From Firmicutes bacterium CAG:341 (GTDB lineage Bacteria; Bacillota; Clostridia; Oscillospirales; Acutalibacteraceae): DNA of 60,029 nucleotides. The translations under genes and the position numbers were made by a program. Location of the stretch: assembly GCA_000434995.1 (NCBI GenBank), contig FR895316.1, positions 44,767 through 104,795 of the forward strand. Direction: 5' to 3'. Under the pieces are notes generated by a model. The model was not told the DNA's origin. It made no database searches and saw nothing but the letters and a program-made list of their open reading frames with translations. This document shows positions 23,627-32,831 of the stretch, piece by piece (positions within the stretch are counted from its first letter, which is position 1; every line of letters begins with the position of its first letter).

Positions 23627-26600
23627 TCAGTAATCCTTGCCCTTATTGTTATCTTTGATGAAATTATCTTTATCGTGAAGTTGCCAAACACACTTATTAT
23701 ATGCATACTGAATTTTTTCTTTTAAATTGAGTTTAAAAGTAAACGGTCTTTTTTCAACCTCGTCATAAGTCGGGCTTACAAGCTTACCGTACGGTGCATT
23801 AACCTCACTTGCAGATAAAATCACAATATCCGAATCATTAGGCAAAGTGATTTCGTTTTCACCGCCAAGTTCAAATTCCACAAGGAAAAAGTACATCTGC
23901 TTTGCAAACTGAACTTCTCCGTTTTTATGGCAATGTGTAAATTCATATCCGATTTTACCCGATTTGATATAAGCTGTTTCGCCATAGTCATATAAATCCC
24001 AAGCGGCAAAGCGTTCAAATGCCGAAAGAACCGTTTTTTCTTCCTTTTTGCTTCCAAGTGTAAAGGAAGCCTTTTTATCCCCTGCCATTGAAGCACAAAG
24101 CAAAACAAGTTTATTCGCATTACCGCCAAGCTTAATTTTTTGGCCTTGGCAAATAAGAGCGTTTTTATCACCCTTATTTAATTTAAACAAAGTACCGTTT
24201 GCCATAATTTCATCAGGCACAAGGGTGCTTGGAATTGTATATTCAAAATCACCTTTTTCGCCTTTTTTTGTGATAATATTTTTATCATAATTAAGCAAAA
24301 CAGGTATGCTTTCTGTTTTAAGCGAATCAATACTGCTTGGCTTCAATTTAAGTGCAAAGCTTTTGATTTCATAAGGCTTGAAGCTTGTAACAAGCTTTCC
24401 GTTTTCAACAACAGCACTGCCCTTTTCTTCTTCGCTTGCATAAATTTCTCTGGCAGATTGAATACCCTCACCCAAAGTTAATGTAAAGTTTTCAACCTCA
24501 CTGTTTGCACCTTCATTAAGGCGAACGATAATTTCATCGCTGTTTTCTGCTTTTTTGATTGCGCGAATAATTACATCATTACTTGAAACAGAGCCGAAAG
24601 AATATTCATTTTTTAGTTTACCCTGGTGTTTAGTTGTTACATAAGCAGTCATAGGAGTTACAAATTTTCTTGCTTCAAGCTGAGTTTTAGCCTGTGCCTT
24701 GCCCTTATGGCTGAAAATTGCGAATGAATATCTGTTAAGCCCCAAGTCCATAAATGACTGCATTGAATCAATACGATAATTGCGCTTCGGTGTGTGAATT
24801 GCGGTAAGGCGAAGTGTATTATCCTTATACTTATCCCAACCGTATTTACATTCACTTAAAACAGAAACACCGAATTCGCCGCTTTTATCTGTTAAATCAA
24901 CCCATTTTTGAGCAGGAACTTCAAAAAGCTTTTCGCTCATATTTCCGCGTTCAATTGCACCGAGTCCCAAATCAAAAGTAGCTTTTTCATTTTCTGCCGT
25001 GAAAGAAAACTTATTTTTGGCAAGAGTTCTCAAATTCTGCCATTCAATTTCGGAATATACTTCTACTATATCACATCCGTCTGTGAGGGCGATAATATTA
25101 GTAAATGTACTTTTTCTGTCACTTTGAACAACTTTAAATGATACTCTTGCAGGGCCTTGCTCCAATACAGTTACGGTTACTACATTAGGAATACGGTCTG
25201 CATCTTTATTTGCTTCTTTAAAATTCATTTCCCACGCAGGCCATTCTTTTGAACCGGTGTAATTGAATAAGCCGAGAGTAATAGGCTCTTTAAGTATTTC
25301 TTTTTCATCAAGTTCTTTATCAAGAATTGATGATATATTACCCTTTCGGTTAAGAGTAACAATATACTTTTGATTTTCCATTGCGTTATCGGAATTGATT
25401 GAAATTTCACTTTTAACGCAGCAAGGCCTGTCACTCGGGCGAACATCATATACCCTTGTGCCGAGGCTTTTAACATCGGCAACAAAAACGAGTTCAAGCA
25501 CTCCGTTTTCAAGCGGGGTTACCTGGCTTTTAATTTCTCTGCCTTTTTCATCATAAACCCTTACATAAGAAGATGAAACATCATCAAGGCGAAGTGTTAC
25601 CGCACCGCGCCTGTCCGCTTCAACAGGGTTATAAACCATTACAGGAATACCGGAGCAAAAATCAGTTTTCATAAGTGATGAAACAGGCGACATTGAAGCT
25701 TCAAGTTCATTTGTAAACTGATTCATTGAAACCGCATAATCATTCCATGAGCGTTTATATACCCTTTGGCAGCTTGTACCCGGCATATCATCATGAAACT
25801 GATGTGCAATAAAGCGTTTCCATGAACGGTTAATTGCATTTTGGTTATAATCGGTTAAGCCGAGATATGATGAAATAACACCTGCGCGTTCACTTATATC
25901 CGCAAGTTCTTCACATCTTCTGTTCCATCGCTTGCCGATTGCACGCGATGTATAACCGCCTACACCGTGGTTTTGCATTACAAATTCATTTTTCCAAACC
26001 GGAAGTTTAGCCTTTTGCTCGTCGGTATAATTATTTTCAATATCATGATATATTTCATCTGCGCTTGCCGCAATTACTTCAATATCACTTTCATCATTTT
26101 TCTTGATTTCTTCTTCAACAAAAGCAACGCTCTTTTCATCAGGTGCGCCGCCCCTGTCACCTATACCGTGAAAGATATATGTATCATTAAGGTCATACTT
26201 TTCATTTTCTTTAAACTTATTAAGAACAAAATCCCAATCACGAAGCTTTGTAAGAGTGTAATAATAATCGTGCGGGTTAATACTTGCATAAACCTCGCTT
26301 CCATCAACACCCTGCCATTTGCCTATATCAAACGGAATACCGTATGCACTGCCCCAGGCAAGCTTTTGGGTAGTAAATCCCATCAGGTTTGAATGGCGTT
26401 CAATTGCAGGAAGTGCCCAGCCGAAGCCGAAGCAATCAGGCAGATAAATATCAACACTTCTTTTGCCGAATTTTTCATCAAAATAGGAATTGCCGAAAAG
26501 TATATTTCTGAAAAGTGCTTCGGGTGACGGAATATTTGTATCCCCATTTTCAAATGCAGAGCCGCAGACATTCCACCTTCCCTTTGCAATATAATCCTTC

Positions 26601-26812
26601 ATTTTATCAAAAAGTTCAGGATAATATTCTTCCATTAGTTCATAGCGATATGAACCTTCAAAAGAAAATTTATATGAAGGATATTTTTCAAAAAGCTTAA
26701 AATTATCAACTAAAGTATTATAAATATATTGGCTGACAGTAGTTTCAAAGTCCCAACTCCACACTGTATCAAGGTGTGAAGTTGCGACTGTATATATTTT
26801 TTTCTTAGGCAT
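23627..26812 (-). CDS. Alpha-mannosidase (GH38), cytoplasmic
   Basis: 1061-residue GH38 alpha-mannosidase, which hydrolyses mannosides such as those of N-glycans. HLDTVWSWDFE (residues 13-23, zinc-ligand His and Asp), the nucleophile segment DIYLPDCFGFGW (Asp near 126), and AHQFHDDMPGTSC near residue 340 are diagnostic. The central and C-terminal beta domains have normal length. There is no signal peptide. GAGGTGATATT precedes the start. It lies only 27 bp beyond the leuS stop with no visible terminator, so it may be transcribed as an extension of the housekeeping operon, and it is followed at 14 bp by the fucosidase. Confidence 0.95.
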   Translation of the reverse strand: MPKKKIYTVATSHLDTVWSWDFETTVSQYIYNTLVDNFKLFEKYPSYKFSFEGSYRYELMEEYYPELFDKMKDYIAKGRWNVCGSAFENGDTNIPSPEALFRNILFGNSYFDEKFGKRSVDIYLPDCFGFGWALPAIERHSNLMGFTTQKLAWGSAYGIPFDIGKWQGVDGSEVYASINPHDYYYTLTKLRDWDFVLNKFKENEKYDLNDTYIFHGIGDRGGAPDEKSVAFVEEEIKKNDESDIEVIAASADEIYHDIENNYTDEQKAKLPVWKNEFVMQNHGVGGYTSRAIGKRWNRRCEELADISERAGVISSYLGLTDYNQNAINRSWKRFIAHQFHDDMPGTSCQRVYKRSWNDYAVSMNQFTNELEASMSPVSSLMKTDFCSGIPVMVYNPVEADRRGAVTLRLDDVSSSYVRVYDEKGREIKSQVTPLENGVLELVFVADVKSLGTRVYDVRPSDRPCCVKSEISINSDNAMENQKYIVTLNRKGNISSILDKELDEKEILKEPITLGLFNYTGSKEWPAWEMNFKEANKDADRIPNVVTVTVLEQGPARVSFKVVQSDRKSTFTNIIALTDGCDIVEVYSEIEWQNLRTLAKNKFSFTAENEKATFDLGLGAIERGNMSEKLFEVPAQKWVDLTDKSGEFGVSVLSECKYGWDKYKDNTLRLTAIHTPKRNYRIDSMQSFMDLGLNRYSFAIFSHKGKAQAKTQLEARKFVTPMTAYVTTKHQGKLKNEYSFGSVSSNDVIIRAIKKAENSDEIIVRLNEGANSEVENFTLTLGEGIQSAREIYASEEEKGSAVVENGKLVTSFKPYEIKSFALKLKPSSIDSLKTESIPVLLNYDKNIITKKGEKGDFEYTIPSTLVPDEIMANGTLFKLNKGDKNALICQGQKIKLGGNANKLVLLCASMAGDKKASFTLGSKKEEKTVLSAFERFAAWDLYDYGETAYIKSGKIGYEFTHCHKNGEVQFAKQMYFFLVEFELGGENEITLPNDSDIVILSASEVNAPYGKLVSPTYDEVEKRPFTFKLNLKEKIQYAYNKCVWQLHDKDNFIKDNNKGKDY

Positions 26813-26839
26813 AATATCACCTCAAAAGGCACTTGCCAA

Positions 26840-29248
26840 TTATATTGCAACAATATTTACAAGCTTGCCCGGAACATAAATTTCTTTCTTAATTTCTTTG
26901 CCTGCAATTTCAGCGGCAATTTTTTCATCTTTTTTAGCAAGTTCGATTGCATCTTCCTTGCTTATATCAATTGGAACAACAATTCTTGAACGAACCTTAC
27001 CTTTAACCTGAAGTGCGATTTCAACACTGTTTTCTTTAGTCTTTTCATCGTCAAATTCAGGCCACTTTGCTTCGTGTACAGCACCGCCGAAGTTCATTAT
27101 TTCCCACATTTCCTCTGTAACATGAGGTGCAAATGGGTTAAGAATGATAGTTAAGTCACGAAGTTCGGCTTTATTAACACCCTTTGAATACATTTCGTTT
27201 ACAAGGGTCATCATTGATGCAATAGCCGTGTTGCACTTAAGATTATCAATATCATCTGTAACTTTTTTAATTGTTTTATGCATAAGAGCTTCAAGTTCAG
27301 GTGAATATTCATCACCGTCTTTAACGATTTCTTGCAAATTCCAGAAACGCTCAACAAATCTCTTACAGCCTTTGATAGAATCACTGTTCCAAGGTGCAGC
27401 TTTTTCAAAGTCACCGATAAACATTTCATAAAGGCGCATTGTATCTGCACCGTATTGGTCAACAATTTCATCCGGGTTAACAACATTGCCCCTTGACTTT
27501 GACATCTTTTCACCGTTTTGACCGAGAATCATACCGTGTGATGTACGCTTTTGATATGGTTCTTTAGTAGGAACAACACCGATGTCATAAAGGAATTTAT
27601 GCCAGAAACGAGAATAGAGAAGGTGCAAAGTAGTATGCTCCATACCACCGTTATACCAATCTACCGGGCTCCAATATTCTGCCGCTTCTTTTGAAACAAG
27701 TTCTTTATCATTGTGCGGGTCCATATATCTTAAGAAATACCAAGATGAACCTGCCCATTGCGGCATTGTATCTGTTTCCCTTTTAGCAGGTTTTCCGCAG
27801 CAAGGGCAAGTGGTGTTAACCCAATCTGTCATTTTTGCAAGCGGTGATTCGCCTGTATCGGTAGGTTCATATGAATCTACCATAGGAAGTCTTAAAGGAA
27901 GTTCACTTTCAGGAACAGGAACATATCCGCAATCGTCACACTTAACAATAGGAATAGGCTCACCCCAATATCTTTGGCGTGAAAATACCCAGTCACGAAG
28001 CTTAAAGTTTACTTTTTGGTGGCCTTTACCCTCTTTAGTAAGCCATTCGGTAATTGCTTTTTTAGCTTCTTCAACCGTCATACCTGTAAGGAATGATGAA
28101 TTAACAAGTTTGCCTGTTGCACAGTCTGTAAATGCTTCGTTTTCAACACCGACTTTTGAACCAGCAACAACTTCGATAATAGGTAAATCGAATTTCTTTG
28201 CAAATTCCCAGTCACGAGTATCGTGTGCAGGAACTGCCATAATCGCACCCGTACCGTAAGATGTAAGTACATAGTCTGAAATAAAAATAGGAATTTCAGT
28301 ATCATTTACAGGGTTGATACCCATTACACCATCAAGCTTAACACCGGTTTTATCCTTATTAAGTTCAGTTCTTTCAAAGTCCGACTTATGTGCAGCTTCC
28401 TGCTGGTAAGCACGAACTTCATCAATATTTTTAAGCTTATCTGCCCACTTTTCAACAAGCGGGTGTTCAGGTGAAATAACCATATATGTTGCGCCGAAAA
28501 GAGTATCAGGGCGGGTAGTATATACAGTTAAAGTATCACCCAAAGTTGTGCCAAAATCAACTTCTGCACCGGTTGAACGGCCAATCCAGTTTTTCTGCTG
28601 AACCTTAACTCTGTCAATAAAATCAAGATCATCAAGATCATCAACAAGCCTTTGAGCATATTCGGTAATTTTAAGCATCCACTGGCTCTGGTTCTTTCTG
28701 ATAACTTCACTGCCGCAACGCTCACATACACCGTTTACAACTTCTTCATTTGCAAGCACGCATTTGCAAGAAGTACACCAGTTTACAGCCATTTCTTTTT
28801 TGTAGGCAAGTCCCTTTTTGAAAAGTTGAAGGAAAATCCACTGTGTCCATTTATAATAGCTCGGGTCAGTAGTGTTAATTTCCCTTGTCCAGTCAAATGA
28901 AAAGCCGAGTGACTGAAGCTGCTGCTTAAATCTTGCAACATTTTGCTTTGTTACTTCTTCAGGATGAATATGATTTTTAATTGCAAAGTTTTCAGTCGGA
29001 AGACCGAAAGCATCCCAACCCATAGGGTAAAGAACATTATATCCCTGAAGTCTTTTTTTACGGGCAACTATATCAAGAGCTGTATAAGACCTTGGGTGGC
29101 CTACATGAAGTCCCTGACCTGACGGATAAGGGAATTCAACAAGGCAGTAATATTTAGGAAGTGAAAAATCCTGCTTTGCTGCGAATGTGTTTTGAGTGTA
29201 CCAAACATTTTGCCATTTGGCTTCAATCTCTTTAAAATTGTATTCCAT
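26840..29248 (-). CDS. leuS: Leucyl-tRNA synthetase
   Basis: 802-residue class I aminoacyl-tRNA synthetase charging tRNA-Leu. The HIGH-type motif (FPYPSGQGLHVGHPRSY) is at residues 39-55, the editing domain lies around 220-400, and the KMSKSRGNVV motif is near residue 580. A zinc-ribbon insert (CTSCKCVLANEEVVNGVCERCG) is near 160. The start at 29248 has GGAGGATTAAAATA upstream. It begins four bases after rsfS, so it belongs to the same operon; no leucine T-box is visible there. Confidence 0.98.
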   Translation of the reverse strand: MEYNFKEIEAKWQNVWYTQNTFAAKQDFSLPKYYCLVEFPYPSGQGLHVGHPRSYTALDIVARKKRLQGYNVLYPMGWDAFGLPTENFAIKNHIHPEEVTKQNVARFKQQLQSLGFSFDWTREINTTDPSYYKWTQWIFLQLFKKGLAYKKEMAVNWCTSCKCVLANEEVVNGVCERCGSEVIRKNQSQWMLKITEYAQRLVDDLDDLDFIDRVKVQQKNWIGRSTGAEVDFGTTLGDTLTVYTTRPDTLFGATYMVISPEHPLVEKWADKLKNIDEVRAYQQEAAHKSDFERTELNKDKTGVKLDGVMGINPVNDTEIPIFISDYVLTSYGTGAIMAVPAHDTRDWEFAKKFDLPIIEVVAGSKVGVENEAFTDCATGKLVNSSFLTGMTVEEAKKAITEWLTKEGKGHQKVNFKLRDWVFSRQRYWGEPIPIVKCDDCGYVPVPESELPLRLPMVDSYEPTDTGESPLAKMTDWVNTTCPCCGKPAKRETDTMPQWAGSSWYFLRYMDPHNDKELVSKEAAEYWSPVDWYNGGMEHTTLHLLYSRFWHKFLYDIGVVPTKEPYQKRTSHGMILGQNGEKMSKSRGNVVNPDEIVDQYGADTMRLYEMFIGDFEKAAPWNSDSIKGCKRFVERFWNLQEIVKDGDEYSPELEALMHKTIKKVTDDIDNLKCNTAIASMMTLVNEMYSKGVNKAELRDLTIILNPFAPHVTEEMWEIMNFGGAVHEAKWPEFDDEKTKENSVEIALQVKGKVRSRIVVPIDISKEDAIELAKKDEKIAAEIAGKEIKKEIYVPGKLVNIVAI

Positions 29249-29252
29249 TATT

Positions 29253-29606
29253 TTAATCCTCCAATAATTTTGCTGTATCTAAAACTTCGCCATCTTCCCA
29301 TAAACGCTCAAGTGAATAAAATTCACGCTGCTGCTTATGGAAAATATGAATAACAACCGAATTATAATCAAGGCAAACCCAATTTGTGCTTCTGCCTTCT
29401 ATATGGTGCGGCTCAACGCCGAGTTCGTCAAGCTTATACTCAACTTCATCAGCCATAGCTTTGATTTGAGTTGAACTTGTAGCTGTGGCAATTACAAAGT
29501 AATCGGTAAGAACAGTTAAATCGGTAATACCGATTACTTCAATATCCTCACCTTTCTTGCTGTCAATAGCTTTAACTGCTGTTTTTACAATATTAAGTGC
29601 CTGCAT
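29253..29606 (-). CDS. rsfS: Ribosome silencing factor RsfS
   Basis: 117-residue RsfS/Iojap protein, which binds L14 of the 50S subunit and blocks subunit joining in poor conditions. LTDYFVIATATSSTQIKAMADEVE and the HIEGRSTNWVCLDYNSVVIHIF segment are characteristic. The start was set at MQALNIV (29606) after AAAGGGTGAAGTT; the longer frame has no site. In the common order nadD-yqeK-rsfS. Confidence 0.96.
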   Translation of the reverse strand: MQALNIVKTAVKAIDSKKGEDIEVIGITDLTVLTDYFVIATATSSTQIKAMADEVEYKLDELGVEPHHIEGRSTNWVCLDYNSVVIHIFHKQQREFYSLERLWEDGEVLDTAKLLED

Positions 29607-29619
29607 AACTTCACCCTTT

Positions 29620-30189
29620 CTATTTAAAATACTCATCAAGTATCCAATTATATGCTTCAACAGTCAAAGGATGAAGCGGTATTTGCCTTTTTGCCACCGA
29701 CTTAATTGTATAAGCAGTGCCGTAAAGCAAACCGTATTCAATACCCTTTTCCGTTTCTTTTCTGATAACATCTACATCGGGATAATCCCTATCGGCTGAA
29801 ATAAAATCGGCAAGATATACAATCTGCTCAAGCATAGTCATATTTGCCTTGCCTGTGGTATGATACCTTATAGAATTTATAATATCCATATCATCAATAC
29901 CAAGCTTAATTGCCATTCCGGCACCCGATGCTTGGTGCAAAAATTTATCGCTCTTTTTATCAAAACTGTGAAGTTCAATACCGTTATTTTTAATTATTTC
30001 AAGTTGAACAGCATTATCAGTTTCTTTTGTAATATCATGCAAAAGCCCTGCAACCTCGGCTTTTTCTTCATCCACACCATAACGCTTTGCAAGTTTAATG
30101 GCACTTTGTGATACGCAAAGCGAATGGTAAAATCGCCTGTCAGATAATGTATCTTTCAAAATTTTTGCGTATTTTTCGGTATCATACAT
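29620..30189 (-). CDS. yqeK: HD-domain protein YqeK (diadenosine tetraphosphatase family)
   Basis: 189-residue HD-superfamily hydrolase. FYHSLCVSQSA, VAGLLHDITKE (the HD pair), FLHQASGA and SIRYHTTGKANMTMLEQIVYLADFI carry the metal-binding His/Asp residues. YqeK proteins symmetrically hydrolyse Ap4A. It overlaps the end of nadD by 8 bp and precedes rsfS by 13 bp, the usual Firmicutes arrangement. Confidence 0.95.
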   Translation of the reverse strand: MYDTEKYAKILKDTLSDRRFYHSLCVSQSAIKLAKRYGVDEEKAEVAGLLHDITKETDNAVQLEIIKNNGIELHSFDKKSDKFLHQASGAGMAIKLGIDDMDIINSIRYHTTGKANMTMLEQIVYLADFISADRDYPDVDVIRKETEKGIEYGLLYGTAYTIKSVAKRQIPLHPLTVEAYNWILDEYFK

Positions 30190-30799
30190 TATAAATTCGC
30201 CTCTTTATTATATAATCATATACTTTTTCAGGCACAAGATTTGAAAAATCCTCACCCGATTTTATTTTATTTCTTATTTCACTTGAACTGACCTTTAATA
30301 CAGGTGAAGCCAAAAGTTTAAATTTATTTATATCAAGTCCGTTTAAGCTTGACGCAAAATCAATTATCTGTGCTTTTTCGGCTTCATTTTCCCTTGCGCT
30401 TGTGCAAAGAGTTACAAGTGTAAGAATTTCTTTATACTTATACCACTTATCAAAATGAAGCAATTGGTCTGCCCCAATTATAAGGTAAAACTCTGCATTT
30501 TTATATATTTTTTTCAGTTCAAGCAAAGTATCATAAGTATAACTTTTGCCACCACGCTTAAATTCAATATCCGATACTTCAAATTTATCATACGGTTTTA
30601 TTGCAAGCCGGAGCATATTAAATCTGTCTTTTCTGCCTGCAAAATCTTCGTTTGATTTATGCGGCGGTATATTAGTCGGTATAAACAAAATCTTATCAAG
30701 CCCAAGTTCATCAAGATAATGCTTTGCCAAATTCAAATGCCCATTATGAACAGGATTAAACGCACCGCCGAAAATTCCGATTTTAAGCTTATCTGCCAT
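30182..30799 (-). CDS. nadD: Nicotinate-nucleotide adenylyltransferase
   Basis: About 205-residue enzyme making deamido-NAD from NaMN and ATP in NAD synthesis. The nucleotidyltransferase motif GIFGGAFNPVHNGHLNLA is at the start, followed by FIPTNIPPHK and VSSSEIRNKI near the end. MADKLKIG (30799) was chosen as start; ATGs at 30817 and 30826 are possible, and none has a strong ribosome binding site. The chosen start overlaps the yhbY stop by 11 bp, which suggests translational coupling. Confidence 0.94.
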   Translation of the reverse strand: MADKLKIGIFGGAFNPVHNGHLNLAKHYLDELGLDKILFIPTNIPPHKSNEDFAGRKDRFNMLRLAIKPYDKFEVSDIEFKRGGKSYTYDTLLELKKIYKNAEFYLIIGADQLLHFDKWYKYKEILTLVTLCTSARENEAEKAQIIDFASSLNGLDINKFKLLASPVLKVSSSEIRNKIKSGEDFSNLVPEKVYDYIIKRRIYNV

Positions 30800-31214
30800 A
30801 ATATTTAGGTCTGTCATATTTTGCATAAGGGTTTTTAGCTTCCTTTTCTCTTTGGCGCTGTCTTTTGCCCTTAATCTTTACTTTCTTTTTAGCTGTTGCT
30901 TTTGCTGTGCCTGAGCCTCTTTTTTTCTTTTTTTCGGCAATTCGCTCTTCATCAATTTCACGGTAAAGAACAATAATTCCGCCTATAACCTGAATAACCT
31001 CGGCACCAAGCGGATCTGCAAGCTTTTGTGCAAGTTCCTTTGGTGTTTCAGGTGCAGATTCAAGGTGAACTCTGATTTTAATAAGTTCTCTGGTATCAAG
31101 TGTATCATCAATTTGGGTAAGCAAATTTTCACTTATACCCTCTTTACCAAGCTGAATAATCGGTTCAAGCCCGTTAGCTTTTGCTCTTAAAGCTGCTCTT
31201 TCTTTAGATGTCAT
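30789..31214 (-). CDS. yhbY: YhbY/CRM-domain RNA-binding protein with basic tail
   Basis: 141-residue protein. Residues 1-95 form the CRM domain (LRAKANGLEPIIQLGKEGIS, IKIRVHLES, QVIGGIIVLYRE with a GxxG-type loop) associated with pre-50S ribosomes. Residues about 96-141 are an unusual Lys/Arg-rich extension beyond the roughly 97-residue family norm, likely binding RNA. It shares an ATGA overlap with rdgB upstream and overlaps nadD downstream. Confidence 0.93.
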   Translation of the reverse strand: MTSKERAALRAKANGLEPIIQLGKEGISENLLTQIDDTLDTRELIKIRVHLESAPETPKELAQKLADPLGAEVIQVIGGIIVLYREIDEERIAEKKKKRGSGTAKATAKKKVKIKGKRQRQREKEAKNPYAKYDRPKYYGR

Positions 31215-31798
31215 ATGATTTTCTCCAATTCTTTTGTTAGTAAGCGAAGTGCGTTACCTCTATGGCTGATTTTATCTTTTTCCTCTGCTGTATATCTGCC
31301 GAAAGCTTTGCCGTCAACCAAAAACAGAGGGTCATATCCAAAGCCCTCATTACCGTCCCTTTCAAAGCCGATAACGCCGCTGCATTCGCCCCTGACTACA
31401 ATTTCCCGACCGTCAGGGAAAGTACAGCAAATAGCACAAACATAATGTGCCGTTCTCTTTTCAAGCGGTACACCGTCAAGCTTTTCTAAAAGAAGGTCAT
31501 TATTTTTTTCATCATTTCCGTGTTCACCTGCGAAGCGTGCCGAAAAGATACCCGGCGCACCGTTAAGATAATCAACGCAAAGTCCCGAATCATCTGCAAT
31601 AGCCGGCATATTCATTTCTTTACAAGCCGCCCTTGCTTTAAGCTTTGCATTATCTTCAAATGTTTCACCGTCTTCTTCAACATCTTCAAGTGTAACGCCA
31701 AGCATTTTTGCTGTTACAACATTTATACCGAGCGGGGATAAAATTCTTTGCATTTCCGCAAGCTTTTTCATATTATTTGTTGCTAAAATAAAATCCAT
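31211..31798 (-). CDS. rdgB: XTP/dITP pyrophosphatase (Ham1/RdgB)
   Basis: 195-residue house-cleaning nucleotidase hydrolysing non-canonical purine triphosphates (XTP, dITP). Family marks are ILATNNMKKLAEMQRIL at the N-terminus, EDGETFEDNAKLKA, IADDSGLCVDYLNGAPGIFSAR (split here as IADDSGLCVDYL and GAPGIFSARFAG), and GFGYDPLF. SHRGNALRLL is near the end. It lies 11 bp after ftsY and overlaps the start of yhbY by four bases. Confidence 0.97.
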   Translation of the reverse strand: MDFILATNNMKKLAEMQRILSPLGINVVTAKMLGVTLEDVEEDGETFEDNAKLKARAACKEMNMPAIADDSGLCVDYLNGAPGIFSARFAGEHGNDEKNNDLLLEKLDGVPLEKRTAHYVCAICCTFPDGREIVVRGECSGVIGFERDGNEGFGYDPLFLVDGKAFGRYTAEEKDKISHRGNALRLLTKELEKII

Positions 31799-31809
31799 AT
31801 TAACACCCC

Positions 31810-32796
31810 TTACTTTGCTTTTTCTTCTGCATTATCTTCATCGTGCTGAATAAAATCCGTAATTTCCTTATCATCATCAGGAATTGTAGCATCAAAAAGG
31901 CCTGCTGCAAACGCATCTGCATCAAAAGGCTGCAAATCTTCAATCTTTTCGCCCACACCTACAAATTTAACAGGCACATCAAGTTCATTATTGATAGCAA
32001 GGACAACACCGCCTTTGGCAGTACCGTCAAGCTTGGTTAAAACTATACCTGTAATACCGGCAGCCTCTTTAAAATCTTTTGCCTGATTAACAGCGTTTTG
32101 ACCTGTTGTAGCATCAAGTACCAAAAGAATTTCTTTTGAAGCGTCAGGCAATTCCCTTTCAATAACTCTGCTGATTTTATTAAGCTCATCCATAAGATTT
32201 TTCTTATTATGAAGCCTGCCTGCTGTATCAATAATAATTACATCACTGTTTCTTGCTTTGCCTGCCGCAATAGTATCATAAACTACCGAAGCCGGGTCTG
32301 AACCCTCGGCGTGCTTAATCAAATCCACCTGCGCTCTGTCTGCCCAAACCTGAAGTTGCTCAATTGCGGCAGCACGGAAAGTATCTGCAGCGCCCAAGAT
32401 TACACTTCTGCCCTGCTCTTTAAGCCTCATAGCAAGCTTGCCGATAGTAGTGGTTTTGCCGACACCGTTTACACCGATTACAAGAATAACAGACGGCTTT
32501 GTACGAAGTCGCAAATAGCTGCCGCCCCATACAATACCCGAAACTATATCTTTCATAATTTCGCGTACCCGCCTTACATCATCAACCTTGTCATTTTCAA
32601 TTTTACTTTTTAAATCACGAATAATTCTTTCAGCAGTCGGCATACCGACATCGCCCATTATAAGAATTTCCTCAAGGTCATCAAAAAACTCCGGTGTGAT
32701 TTTTTCATAAGAATCCATCACCTCATCAAGCTGGGCTGTGATACCCTCATCTCTTGTTTTTTTAAGACCTTTTTTAAATATAGAAAAAATGCCCAT
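31810..32796 (-). CDS. ftsY: Signal recognition particle receptor FtsY
   Basis: 328-residue SRP GTPase that docks ribosome-SRP complexes at the membrane. GVNGVGKTTTIGKLA is the P-loop (about 107-121), then DTFRAAAIEQL, IDTAGR and TKLDGTAKGG. There is no long acidic A domain; a short N-terminal helix (MGIFSIFKKGLKK) probably contacts the membrane. It follows smc by 35 bp, the conserved smc-ftsY order. ffh is not adjacent. Confidence 0.97.
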   Translation of the reverse strand: MGIFSIFKKGLKKTRDEGITAQLDEVMDSYEKITPEFFDDLEEILIMGDVGMPTAERIIRDLKSKIENDKVDDVRRVREIMKDIVSGIVWGGSYLRLRTKPSVILVIGVNGVGKTTTIGKLAMRLKEQGRSVILGAADTFRAAAIEQLQVWADRAQVDLIKHAEGSDPASVVYDTIAAGKARNSDVIIIDTAGRLHNKKNLMDELNKISRVIERELPDASKEILLVLDATTGQNAVNQAKDFKEAAGITGIVLTKLDGTAKGGVVLAINNELDVPVKFVGVGEKIEDLQPFDADAFAAGLFDATIPDDDKEITDFIQHDEDNAEEKAK

Positions 32797-32831
32797 AATT
32801 ACTTCTTCCTTTATATTTATTACATTATATA

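Noticed and set aside
27711..28259. 182-codon + strand frame across leuS
   Set aside because: Antisense to conserved leuS sequence, without ribosome binding site or recognisable domains.
29249..29300. Search for a leucine T-box or attenuator before leuS
   Set aside because: leuS starts four bases after rsfS inside an operon, leaving no room for a leader.
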